Shown one piece after another: positions 22,801 to 33,603 of a stretch of 64,000 nt of DNA (the stretch's first letter is position 1; each line of letters starts with the position of its first letter). The notes under the pieces were generated by a model. The model worked only from the letters and a program-made list of their open reading frames with translations. It did no database searches and was not told the DNA's origin. This DNA is from Rhyzopertha dominica (taxonomy: Eukaryota; Arthropoda; Insecta; Coleoptera; Bostrichidae). The stretch lies in contig QCXZ01000137.1 in the NCBI GenBank assembly GCA_025024175.1, forward strand, positions 76,818,680 to 76,882,679, read 5' to 3'. The translations under genes were made by a program, and so were the position numbers.

Positions 22801-24249
22801 CATTATAGGTATATAAAACGTGTTATTTGATGGTATTAACCAATTAATTAAGATTACTTGATTACCTTGTACGTCATACTCTCGAATTGTGTTATAACCA
22901 GGTAGAATCAATAAATCACGATTATAGTTCGGCGCAATGCGAAATGCCATTAAAATTTATTCGTCTCTACAGCCAAAGTGTGCTAAGTTTTCTTTAACAT
23001 CCTTATAGGCCCCCGTTTAATTATGGCGTTTACTGACGTGCCTCCCCGCGGGAAGATTAAAACAATTCAACTGCTTCCGAACGATGCTCGCGCCTGCTGT
23101 GGCCTGGGCATGTCTAATGGATTTCCGATGTTTCTCGATGCATACTAAGAGTTGACGAGACGCACTCACACTATCAACCTAAACCAAACTCCCGAACTCC
23201 GCCAACAATTGACAACAAATGGCCAACTTGATAATGCAAACTTAATAACTCGGCCCGGGCCAATAAATTAACGTGAAGCTTTTGAATGAATGCGACTAAT
23301 TTAAAGTTCCCGGGTTCGTTTTTTTGGGAAGTAAGGACATGAATCAATGTTGACTTTATTACGCCTTTGTCGGTAATCTTTGTTTAATCCGGATAATTTG
23401 TGAACCCTTCACTTCGGATTCGAGGGGGCCATTTCTTACGTGAGCAAATGATTAATTCGGTTTCGGGACGCTGGCTCCGATGGGGAGAAAAAAGGCCGAT
23501 GTGCTAAATGCCAGCAGGAACCACACTTACAATGGCAGCTAACCTAGTTTTTGCCGCCAGCTGGGATTACTCACTAATTGAGATTTCGTGCCTAAAATGC
23601 AGTTTTAAGTGCACTTGATAACGGACGCCTTTAACAGCCAAATGATTATACTGTCCATTAATAATAATAGTCGTTCGAGGTATTACAACATAATGCACTT
23701 GAAGGAATGGCGTCCGACGCTCTTTCTCCCCATGAAAATAATTGCATGGCGAGAGTTGAGCAAATTTAATAAATTCAATATTCCTATATTTTTGACGTGG
23801 AAATGCACTTTGTTGTAGCCTAATAGTTCCTAATGACATTTGTCAGTGATGTAATAGACATTTCTGTGATCGTAAGGTTAACACATGTTCCGAAAAGGTA
23901 TTGAAGAAGAAATACTGCAACTACATATAGTATAAAATATAAAATTGATAGGTATCTGTCATATATATATTTCTCAATGTATGTGGCATAATATATCTGA
24001 GCGAGTTTATTATTTGTTGTGAATGCTGTAAATGTAGAAGTAGAAGACTTTGTCAGGTTGAAAAATTAGTAGAAAAATAAAAATGGTGTCAATTACACAG
24101 TCGATGGTTGCTCGCGCAATCTCATCAGGTTCACGAATGGTAAACCAAAGGAATATTCCCTTTTCTTCTCGAATGTGCCGGCATACAGCATCATTTTTTA
24201 TACCAATACCAGATAAGTTTTTCTTTTCTTTAAACAGCAATGTCCAGTA
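19821..24249. other. No gene recognised; prominent GC-richer islands
   Basis: No supportable coding region. GC-richer, unique-looking islands lie at about 19920-20250 and 22975-23600. The second is the longest in the window, about 600 bp, with several TAATTA/TTAAT homeodomain-like sites and no long frame. These look more like conserved regulatory DNA than genes. The ORFs at about 20267-20524 and 21069-21269 have no recognisable content. Confidence 0.35.
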
Positions 24250-24590
24250 AGCGGCCTAAGACCTACTTTTAACATTTACACCGCCTACATTTTGATTTAA
24301 AGTTGATCGGCCAATGATGTAGCCTGCTATACACCTATCCAGATGTTCACCTTTTGGGATTCTTGGGTAAGCGACCCTCTCAAACAGTGGGTTACTATGT
24401 GCGATCTAATAGTAGTAGCTCTGACACTTCCGTAAACAGAACATTCTCTATTCATATGATGTTGTCCAATCTTTCCATCATTTGCTCACAAAATTCTACT
24501 TTGGTCTATCAAAGTCGTCTTCACTTAGCTCTTGAGTTGGAATTACGATATGCGGATGCATTTTATTCTCCTTTAGTATAAGTAATATGA
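24250..24590 (-). pseudogene. Tc1/mariner-type transposase relic
   Basis: Minus-strand text, over several frames: ELSEDDFDR, FCEQMMERLDNI, ENVLFT, then NPKKVNIWIGV and IIGRSTL. These match, in order, the catalytic-core region of insect DDE transposases of the Tc1/mariner/IS630 group (R.FC..M......VLFTDES ... P.KVNVW.GI). It has many stops and frameshifts and no visible inverted repeats. Confidence 0.6.
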
Positions 24591-26737
24591 ATGGTCTTGT
24601 TACTTTATATTCTAAAGCGACCTAAGGAGTTGGTGCATTCGTTTTTTTTTTTTTCAAAACTAAGCTTGCGTCGAATTCCGTTACATCATTATATTACGAA
24701 CTTGCCGTACAGGTCCCGGTTTCCTAAACTGTTTTAAATTTTGTTAATAATACCTTGAGATATGGTGTAATTCTAAAAACCTTTACCCGATAACGCAAGG
24801 AACTTCAGATTTAGCAAGTGATATAATCTCCGTAACCTATCATTATCAAAATACAAAAATATGCATCTCCATTAAATACTCTAAGTTTGCAAAAATCTAA
24901 CTGAGCTTGTTTTTCAAAGTGACGGTGGCATTAACACAAAATATTTACTTCTTATGGTGTAGGTACCAGTTACTTATTATAGATTTTTTTCATACTATTT
25001 GAATATTGCTACTTTAATGTGATTTAAGGCTAATTAGTAAGTTAAGTGTTTATTGTCGTATTTTTAAATTTTACAGTTTATCTATTTATTTATTATTATT
25101 CTTTTTCCATTAATTTAAAAACTCAACACTTCTCTTTAAACAATCTTTCCAATAAGGTGTCATTTTCCACACAATCACAGATGGATTGGTTGTTGACGAT
25201 CAGTTAGCAGTTAGTGGCCCACTTTTTTGCAGAAAAGAAAATTGGATATTTTAGCGGGATTTTAAAACAAATGTAAAATGTCAAGCCGCATGTAGGTATA
25301 TACTTGCAATATTTAATGAGCCTTGAGTGGTGGCGGCAATCCTTGCCCTTGGAGATTAACAGACGTTTAAAAATGCATTCCATGTGCTGTTAAGCTTTTC
25401 CCTTTTATCGTTTTACACTGGGTGATAGCCATTACGTATAGGCGTACACACTGAGTAAACAAATTATTACCACAGCTGCAGTAGACGATAGGGTACCGAG
25501 AATGTAACTTGAATATCAACAAAGGCTTTTATCGGTGTTAACTTTCCTAGATGCGCGAATGCCTTGCAGACACTAGTTCCAAAGGAATTGATGAATATGT
25601 TTTAATGAGCGAGGTACCTTTGCAATGTGCCTTCTTTGGGTCTCCAAGCAATAACGTAATTGCCGGAGAATTAAATTTACTTTCTTGTTAAGTAATGTTC
25701 ACTTTCAAGTACAAAAGGTCATGTAATTTGAACCTTATTTGCCGCAAACTGAAGCTGTTTGCAAACATGGATCCTCAGTCTTTTTGAAGAACGTTGTACT
25801 ATTGAATATGAACAGGATGGGCATATTTAGCTTATACCATTTTCAATTTTACCTTTAAAGTTAGATAGGGCAGCGTTATAAGCGATAAGAAAGTAATTTT
25901 TTGTGACCAAAAACGTTTCTTGTTTCAATAAGATATAAACAATTTCTAAATAATGTCATGGTAGAAAGCTATTATGGTTTAGAAGTATGTCAATGTCAAC
26001 TATTTTTGTAAGTGAACTGCGTCATAATGTTCACCAGGATTTAGCTGATGGTTGGTAAATATAGTAGCAATTTTGCATTTTGAAGAAGAACAGGAGAACT
26101 TGAGAAACAAACAATTATCAAACTGTTATAGGTAGTTAGAGTTGGGAAACGTCAAACCCTCTAATATTTTATTTGTTTAATGCGTTCCACAGAATGTGAT
26201 ATTTAATAGTGTTATGCAAAATAAATACAACAAACTTTAAGCACGATTACTATATCTACGTAATGTGGAGAAGATATAATTGTTCCTAATTTAAACAATT
26301 TGTTCAATGTTTACAAACAGATAACGGAAACATTATCCTTTAAGAGAAAGAAGCATACAATATTCACTGTAAGCTGCTTCGCGTTTCTCCTGATTTTTTA
26401 GAAAAACTGAGCGCACTTCCATAACCATGACTGTGTCAAAATTAGAAACATTATCTTTTTGGGAGACCCCGTATAGCATTTTGGTATTTTTTAAATAAAA
26501 ATACAACTTGATGAAAAAATCAGTGCTGTGTCTTTAAAATTAAAATAAAAGTTAAGAGAGCGGTTTAAATCTAAATAGCCGTGTACACTTTTGTCAATAT
26601 TTGGATAGACATCCATAGGACTTCAATCGTCTTCAGTAGTTTTAAACATCTTTTCAATCGTACAAAAAAAATGTAAAGGTATTTAACTTCATACTCCTGG
26701 AAAACATTTTATATTGTTTGAACTACTTGGAGCTTTC
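24591..26737. other. No gene recognised
   Basis: AT-rich DNA including a poly-T run at about 24641-24655. A slightly GC-richer part at about 25130-25660 shows nothing recognisable. Confidence 0.4.
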
Positions 26738-26768
26738 ATTATTTATTTATTTATTTATTTATTTATTA
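26738..26768. repeat. (TTTA)n, the (TAAA)n tail of a minus-strand LINE
   Basis: About seven copies of TTTA sit exactly where the 3' end of the LINE at 26769-28142 should be. Read on the minus strand it is a (TAAA)n tail, as on many LINEs. Confidence 0.8.
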
Positions 26769-28142
26769 CAGGGGGTGCGAACAGGCAAGCCCAAAGTGGC
26801 ACCCACTAGAAAAAAACATAGTTATGCTAAACCTGAGAATAACCAAACGTGAATGTTACAATTTATTGTGTACAAAACTAATTAGTCTATCTATATTAGC
26901 AAGAAAAAACAGTTATGGATGATAAGCAAAATAGCATAATTAAGTGATAATAATATAAGTATAATATACAGAAAAAAGAAGAAAAAAATATATACATATA
27001 GGTCAGTATTCTCGAATACAATAAGTAAACTATAAAGCATTATGCAATATTCAAACTGCATATAAGAAACATTGCTAAGCTAAGAAAAATTTACAAACGA
27101 AACACTATTGTCTGAATTTTAACTAAAGCTCTAAATTTTTTCAAAGAGTTATGGAAAATATCGACGTCAGAACAGTGCGAATTATATGATCTAGTAATGC
27201 GGGCTAAAGGTCCATTACGACCTAAATTGGTTCGGAAGAGATATTCGCGAAATGAAGGTAAAAAACCACTGTTATACACGGGAACACTTAAGAAGATACT
27301 AGAGAGCAAAGAGGGTGAATCAACTGAGCTATTGATTATTTTATGGAGAAAAAGCAAATCCGCTACTAGTCTTCTCTTTTCTAGGCTCATTATGTTGTAC
27401 ATTCCGGTCAGCGTTGTGGCATTTATTAACTCATAGGAACCCACAACTTTAAAATGAAGATACCTTAAAAACTTGTTTTGTACCGACTACAGTCTTAATT
27501 TGTATATGTCATACTGTGGAGACCACACAACGGATGCAAAATTGAGTCTGCTATATACAAATGCGAAGTACAGGTTTTTTATAACTTCAATAGAACTAAA
27601 GTTTTTAGTTGTTCGAATTATAAAGCCCAACATTCTATTTGCCTGATAAGCTATATTATCTATATGCACACAGAAGGTCATTTTCTGGTCGAAAGTGACT
27701 CCCAAATCTTTCACATGAGAAACGGCCTTTATCTTATTGTTGTCAAAGTTATAGTCAAAGGAAAATGGTCTAATGTTTCTAGAAAATGTAATAGTACAGC
27801 ACTTACTGAAATTTAAATAAAGTTTGTTAATTTTACAGTAATTATAGAATTGACATAGGTCGTTTTGAAATAGTATACAGTCGGAGATATTACTTATGGG
27901 AGCGAAGATTTTTAGGTCATCAGCATAAAGAAGAAAATTGCAGAATTCAAAACAATGTTTAATATCATTAATATAAATTAAGAACAGCAGGGGCCCTAAA
28001 ACCGAACCTTGTGGTACACCTGAAGTGACCCAGTAAGGTGATGATTTAAAACCATTTATCGATATTACTTGAGTTCTGCCGCTGACATATGATGATAACC
28101 ATCTTAACAAAGTTCCGTGCACACCTATTTTTGACAGTTTGT
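26769..28142 (-). mobile_element. 5'-truncated LINE (Jockey/CR1-like), LINE 1
   Basis: Minus-strand non-LTR retrotransposon 3' half. It has a reverse-transcriptase ORF at 28141-27091 and a 3' untranslated region at 27090-26769, and ends in a TAAA tail. The 5' break at about 28142 abuts a short tandem repeat. Confidence 0.85.
27091..28141 (-). pseudogene. LINE reverse transcriptase, C-terminal half with one nonsense codon
   Basis: Read from the 5'-truncation point, this single frame holds about the last 350 codons of a LINE ORF2. It contains the palm motifs (GVPQGSVLGPLLFLIYIND, then catalytic LLYADD) and the following KDLGVTFD thumb-side motif. The C-terminal part runs to a natural stop at 27091. 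The only break is an in-frame TAG at 27487-27489, one base from a Glu or Gln codon, followed in the same frame by SVQNKFLRYL. The endonuclease and first RT motifs are missing through 5' truncation, so the protein could not act. The good preservation suggests a fairly young copy. Confidence 0.85.
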
Positions 28143-28171
28143 AAATTAAATTAAATTAAATTAAATTAAAA
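28143..28171. repeat. (AATTA)n microsatellite
   Basis: About five copies of a 5-base AATTA-type unit directly at the 5' truncation point of LINE 1, either a pre-existing target or a product of insertion. Confidence 0.8.
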
Positions 28172-29565
28172 TTGTTACACAAGAACCTTTATACCGATCG
28201 AAAGCAAAAATCGGTCTCCCATTTAAGGAACAAATTCATCCAGTGTTTACGAGATTTTCAACTTTTGGCGCTTGAAGAACAGTATGCATTGTTTCCTTTT
28301 ACACTCTTTTGGAATATTTATTTAAAATTAAAATATACTGTATATAAAATATCCAGGTACTTCTATACAGAGCTCTACTTCTACTGCTAAATGGTGTTTC
28401 CCATAGTTTCTATTGGCAAATGTAGATGACATTGTCTGTTGGAAGGAATGACCCTGTTATGGATATCGTTTTAATTCTGAATTTCGTTAGTCCAATACTT
28501 GCATTAGGATTTAATAAATCCAGCGTTAACTTTCTGGTTTAGTTATTGCTTGGACCTTATTGATTAGTGGTCTAGTGAGAGTTCTTGCTTTATTTTAAAT
28601 TACTGAAGGATGATTATTATTATTAAAGATTCTTGCCGCACGTTTATCTAACAACAAGATGAAACGATACTGTCTAATGCTTCCAAAAGTTGTGATAGAC
28701 AAATTTGTAAGTTATATGCTTAATAGCATGATAGCCAATGTAGAATAGGAAAAGTATTCATGAACTTAAGAGCTGTTAACGAGCGATTTGAAATAAGAAG
28801 TTTTAACAATGTTTTTAAGGATGTGTTAGTGGTCTCAAACTAATTTGCTTGTCTCCGGCAATACAGGCATTATCACAAAGTGTATTATATTTACTACTAA
28901 ATGGTTTTGCAATGAAGTCTCTATAGAATCAAAGGATTGAAGGAACTTCAAAGTAGCTTGGTGCGTAGGCGATTTGCCGATATAAGTTAATTTTCCGCAG
29001 CAGCTTCCTGATGCTCCTGCAGCAGGAGTAATTTGCCAGAACCGCAAGCAGCTTTTTGTTGGAGTTATTAAGTTTCTAATGAAAGCATCTGCCTCCAAGA
29101 ACAAAACCTAAATTACCTGTACGTCAGAAAACGTTCGAGGAATCCCTTCCGGCATGTTTGTTCCAAAGAGGCAGGCGCACAAAGGTCACGTACAATGCAG
29201 ACGGTAGCATAGCGCTATCTACACACTTCACTTTGATCTCCTATAATTAATATTCATGTGTCAATAACAGGAGTTTCCTTCAGACACAAACACAATAACG
29301 CACAATCACCAAGAATACGGGGATTATTAACGAGCACACACAAATTAACATAATTAGTTTAATCCTGTTTCGTGGGTGAAAACGCGAGCGGGATCCTAGG
29401 TGGCGCACACCCTCCACAGGGCGAGCAACAAGTTGCCGCACGTGCCCGATTTATATTAACACAAAGGCGCACACGATTTGCTAGGCCCCGGTGACGGACG
29501 CTGCTCTGTGGTCACCGGCAACTCTTGTTACCGTCTGAACTCCTGCTGCATCGCCTGCACGCTGT
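28172..29565. other. No gene recognised; GC-rich island at 29120-29565
   Basis: AT-rich to about 28800, then increasingly GC-rich. The part at about 29120-29565 is non-repetitive, has TAATTA-type sites and lacks long frames. It is a candidate regulatory element. Confidence 0.35.
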
Positions 29566-30000
29566 TTGTTCAACTCTCCCTCGCATGCTGAACCGGTTGG
29601 AGGACACAACTGCTACTGTCGGTGGTCAGTGTGTACCAAACTCTTCGGAGATGGAGCGAAATTCGCGAACGCTCGATGGGTGTATCAAATTTTCTTTTGT
29701 CTCGGCAGAGGACGGGTTCGTGGGGCCTTTAAATGCGCCAGATGTAACTCTATACTTTGCAAGTACCGTAACCGACAAATGAAGCAAAACGAGGAGCGGA
29801 CCTCGCTCCGATGCATCCGTTGTTTATCGGAGTGGCATCCAGAATTTTATAAGTTGATGGGGATCAAACGAGTTGCTCCTTTTGCTTCGAGGTTGGCTGC
29901 TCCTATGACTCCTCGCATGAGACCGATTTGTGTAACAGTCGACGTCTTCAATCGGACTGTTACATCCTCATATATTTGCAGAAAATCTATGAGGGGTGAG
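29566..30000 (+). other. Cys-rich open frame in a GC-rich region, unrecognised
   Basis: An open + strand frame of about 145 codons without an ATG near its beginning (TTG first). It encodes two Cys pairs (FKCARCNSILC and LRCIRCLSEWH) with the look of a small zinc-binding module, then a Pro/Arg-rich part. It runs into the TAA-rich tail of the neighbouring minus-strand LINE. It could be an exon remnant, a mobile-element ORF or chance. I do not recognise it. Confidence 0.3.
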
Positions 30001-30044
30001 GAGAAATTTAGACAAGAGTCAAAGTCAAATAAGAGTTCTATTTA

Positions 30045-30081
30045 TAATAATAATATAATATAATAATAATAATAATAATAG
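30045..30081. repeat. (AAT)n, the (TTA)n tail of LINE 2
   Basis: An AAT-rich simple repeat. On the minus strand it is a (TTA)n tail at the 3' end of the LINE that carries the frames at 31130-31837. Confidence 0.75.
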
Positions 30082-30355
30082 ACTTTATTGACAACGAATA
30101 AACAGAAATAGATACATTAATGTGAGATTCTAAAAACAAAAATGTTGTCAAACGGCGAAGTTCAGCTTTACTGATACATCAGCATGCTGCTTTACAACTT
30201 AACCGTAAATGTGTATAATTGGAACTTAAAATTAGAGCAACAAAATGCAAATTCTAAATACATTAATAGTAATAACAATAACAACCAAAGAACATTTAGA
30301 AAAATTTAGATGACTAGAGACAACAAAGCACATAGCATCTTGAATATAATGAATA

Positions 30356-31001
30356 ATGTTAATTAAATATATTGGGTTTCGGCCTTCTAAATAAAACTCC
30401 TTTTATCTATGCCAAGCTTTCGGAGATCATTTGTCTCCTTCTTCTGGGCCTGTAATATTTTATTAAATAACTGCAAATAGAGTACAACAAATCACATGAA
30501 AATACTTACAACAGAAACGGAATTAGTCTAAGTTGAACAGCAGTCTTAACTTCATATAAATAACTCTAAACTTATAGGTAATTTTAAATTTTGCTAACTA
30601 TTAATAATCACAAACAATATTGACAAATATTAATATATCTTTCAAAATTAAAAAACTGACAACCAATAATATGAAATCTAGATAGATAGATTGGTTGTCA
30701 GTTTTTTAATTTTGAAAGATATATTAATATTTGTCAATATTGTTTGTGATTATTAATAGTTAGCAAAATTTAAAATTACCTATAAGTTTAGAGTTATTTA
30801 TATGAAGTTAATACTGCTGTTCAACTTAGACTAATTCCGTTGCTGTTGTAAGTATTTTCATGTGATTTGTTGTACTCTATTTGCAGTTATTTAATAAAAT
30901 ATTACAAGCCTAGAAGAAGGAGACAAATGATCTCCGAAAGCTTGGCATAGATAAAAGGAGTTTTATTTAGAAGACCGAAACCCAATATATTTAATTAACA
31001 T
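30356..31001. repeat. 646-bp near-perfect palindrome (PLE terminal repeats head to head)
   Basis: Two arms of 312 bp (30356-30667 and 30690-31001) are inverted copies separated by a 22-bp spacer. I see only about five or six mismatches. Each arm carries, reading outwards on its own strand, a hammerhead-like segment (AGAAGA, GGAGA/TCTCC hairpin, GAAAGC). The same layout, decayed, ends the PLE at 48.9-51.1 kb. I infer the palindrome is a pair of inverted PLE terminal repeats with no protein-coding interior. It would form a long hairpin as RNA or single-stranded DNA. Confidence 0.9.
30909..30940 (+). ncRNA. Hammerhead-like motif in the right palindrome arm
   Basis: TAGAAGA, stem II GGAGA/TCTCC with a 7-base loop, GAAA, then an AGCTT stem III-like end; GCC and GGC flank it as a short helix I. 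Core position 4 is A instead of U, as in the left-arm copy (30418-30450, minus strand), and position 3 is T here. It is probably inactive. Confidence 0.45.
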
Positions 31002-31129
31002 CAAAGATAAACGGTCAATAACGGTACAATTCTTAATAATAAGAATGGGTTTTTTTGAAGATAATGAATACTATTCATTTAAAAAAGAAAATAAACTATG
31101 CCAGGGACAATATAATTTAGGTGCGGTAG

Positions 31130-31837
31130 CTATTGTCGACCCAAGAGGAGTGTGGTTATATGTTTTTTGAAGGCAGGTAGCGAAAGACTTCGGATGTCAT
31201 GAGGGAGAGAATTGCATATTTTATATATATTAAAAGTAAACGAACGTTCAAATTTAGCAGTGACATGAAGAGGTGCAGTAATGAGGTCCTTTCTTCTAAT
31301 ATTAACATTGTGGACATCTGTACGAAAACTAATTTTGTAATATAGGTACGCTGGAGTAAAAGTTTGTATAATTCTATAGTACAAGCACACCGCGAGAATC
31401 ACCCTTCGGTTCTTCATGTTGAGGCAGCCGACTTCCTTTAATTCTTCTTATGCCAAAAATTAATCTGAGACACGAATGTTGTACCCGTTGAATTCTACTA
31501 CTATCTACCGAATCCAGACAAGGTCCATATAACACATCACAAAAATTAAATCTACTAAGGACCAATGATTCACAGAGCAGCTTTTTCGTTTTGCTATCAA
31601 GTGCCAAGCGATTGTAATAAATAAGCTTTAAATTTCCAAATGCATTTTTGATCATTCTATTTACAAACTCCTTAAATCTTAAGTCACGATCTATAGTGAC
31701 ACCCAGGTTTTTATAAGACGTCACCATAATTAAAGGTTGATTTTTTATTTTAATGTTGCCTTCTACTACACCTGTATATTTATTCAAAACTTTAGCTTTA
31801 TCTTTAAAGAGACCATAAAGGTTTGTTGTAGTAGGCA
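31130..31837 (-). pseudogene. LINE 2 reverse transcriptase C-terminal region
   Basis: Minus-strand frames 31787-31374 and 31417-31130 join through a frameshift near 31437. The first gives the post-catalytic RT motif (YKNLGVTIDRDLRF) and the C-terminal region with RIQRVQHSCLRLIFGI. The second gives the C-terminal end (TDVHNVNIRRKDLITAP, then ICNSLPHDIRSLSL) and a natural stop at 31130. The YADD region is missing at the 5' end. It belongs to the same broad group as LINE 3 (32466-33399), which has the parallel phrase SDVHSVNIRTD. Confidence 0.8.
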
Positions 31838-32230
31838 GTATACAGGGTGATCAATTAAGGCTGGACAGCGGCTGTATATTGGGAACTAAGCGTGCTAGAA
31901 TCTGACAATTTGAATAAATGTGGGCACCCAGATTTCATTGAAAATATTTTGAAGTACGTAACTTTGCCGTTAGGTGGCGCATTTAATATGCCATATCAAA
32001 GAATAACTGCTTTCTCCAAAAAGTGCAATACAATGTTGGTCTAAAATAAACTCATTGCAATCTATGTTTATTTCCTGATAAATTTTGTTTGAAATTTTTT
32101 TTGTAGTTCCTATGACAATGACAATAGGAGGGATAGAAGTTTCAAATCTTCAAAATGGCATAACTTAAGTATGGTTCAACCGAATTTAACGAGTGATGGC
32201 TAGTTTTAAAGCGAATTTTATGGTTTTCAA

Positions 32231-33398
32231 TATAATAATAATAATAATAATTTATTGAGTAACAAAACAAGTTACGCAATAGGAAGGAGTTAGCACAATG
32301 CTATCTACCACTCCTCCCCAAATCAAAATACATATATAAGCACCAGAGTAAAGAAAACAATATAGCTACTGCGAAACATATAACAGCAGTTAATACATAA
32401 TTAATATTAATTCCATATCAAAGAAAACCAATAGGATAGTGTACAAAATATATAACAACTATTCATTAATAATCTACAAGTAGAAGAGATCTGACTGCAG
32501 ACTTAAATTGAGATAAACTTAAAATTAAATATTCTAAAAATTTGTTAAGTAATACAGGTGCACAGTAACAAAAGCAACCTCTGAACCTGTTGGTATGGTG
32601 TGGTGGTACTGTAAAGCTGTCCGTTCTGATATTCACCGAATGAACATCAGATCTCCTCCTCAATAAAACAAACAAATAAGCAGGGACACCGGTACGCAGA
32701 AGTTTGTACAAAAATACAGCATACAAATAATACATTCGGTTATACACCTTCATTTCACAAATATTTTTGATGTAAGGAGTGACATGATTTCGGTATGGTA
32801 TATTGCAAACAAAACTTTTGCAACCGTTTTGTATGCGTTGCAATCTTAATTTATTGTATTGAGGCAAAAAAATCAGAGTAAATAAAACCACAGTAAAAGA
32901 TATGAGGGTATATAAGGGATTCGACTAACTTGAATTTTACATCTGAAGAGAAAAATTTCTTAAAACTATACAGTGACTTTAACTTCCACATAGTAACTCG
33001 GCAAACGTGCTGGATTTGGTCATCAAATGACAACTTATTATCAATGACAATACCAAGATTCTTTACGGATGTAACCCACTCAATACTCTCACTTTTTATG
33101 CATAAAGAAAGATTTAGTTGATTAGGCTGATTACTGTGCCTTCTGGGAGGGCCAATACACAATGCTTTAGTTTTGCCATGATTAAGTCTTAAGCCATGTT
33201 TCTCACAAAAATTTTCAATACTATCATGTTCAATATTCATCAGATCTATAGCCTGTTTAAAATCCTTTAACTGAAACGGATAATACACCTGGATGTCATC
33301 TGCATATAGGCGAACATCAGCACAATGCAGCATTTTATGAATATCAAATATGTAAACAGAAAAAAATACAGGACCCAGAATGCTGCCAAATTTTACCA
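32231..33398 (-). mobile_element. LINE 3, 5'-truncated, nested in the TIR element
   Basis: Minus-strand LINE fragment ending in a (TTA)n-type tail (32231-32251 on + reads AATAAT). It has a 3' untranslated region at 32252-32465 and coding remains at 32466-33398. It sits inside the TIR element at 31843-33435. Confidence 0.8.
32466..33398 (-). pseudogene. LINE 3 reverse transcriptase, one frameshift
   Basis: Frame 33398-32851 holds the RT motif SILGPVFFSVYIFDI, catalytic LYADDIQVYYPF, HGKTKALCIG and VKNLGIVIDNKLSF. It shifts near 32860 into frame 32891-32466, which carries NKLRLQRIQNGCKSF, the C-terminal SDVHSVNIRTD and the natural stop. The catalytic YADD is intact, but the domain start is lost by truncation and the frameshift would prevent a full product. 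It resembles Jockey/CR1-type LINEs and is close to LINE 2. Confidence 0.85.
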
Positions 33399-33603
33399 AG
33401 ATACCGCCGCTGTCCAGCCTTAACTGATTACCCTGTATAAATGAAACATAATTGCCAAAACGAACAATACAATACCAATAAATCTGACCAGATGATGAAA
33501 TTAGTAAGAGGTTAGATCCTACAGAACAGGATAGTGAATTTAATGAATATGTATTTCCGAAGAAGGCAAATACCTAATTATAAAAATAAATAAGTATCAT
33601 ATG

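Larger units (their letters stand above)
30082..31840 (-). mobile_element. LINE 2, 3' fragment interrupted by a palindrome
   Basis: Minus-strand LINE remnant. Its coding end is at 31130-31837, its 3' untranslated region spans 30082-31129, and its tail is (TTA)n. A 646-bp palindrome (30356-31001) lies within the 3' untranslated region and is probably a later insertion. The 5' end is lost at the border of the TIR element at 31843. Confidence 0.7.
31843..33435. mobile_element. TIR element (CAGGGTGATC family) split by a LINE
   Basis: Starts CAGGGTGATCAATTAAGG and ends in its inverted copy (CCTTAACTGATTACCCTG), with TA duplicated outside (31841-31842 and 33436-33437). The left 390 bp (to about 32230) matches the family member at 14965-15653. 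About 38 bp of the right end survive from about 33398. Everything between is LINE 3 on the minus strand. The TIR element itself has no ORF. The LINE therefore inserted after the TIR element did. Confidence 0.85.

Noticed and set aside
24010..24240. Minus-strand frame as a continuation of the transposase at 24250-24590
   Set aside because: Its residues do not match the expected downstream catalytic region, so it was left out.
30060..31020. CRISPR-like or satellite array
   Set aside because: The repetition is a single palindrome plus a simple-sequence LINE tail, not spaced direct repeats.
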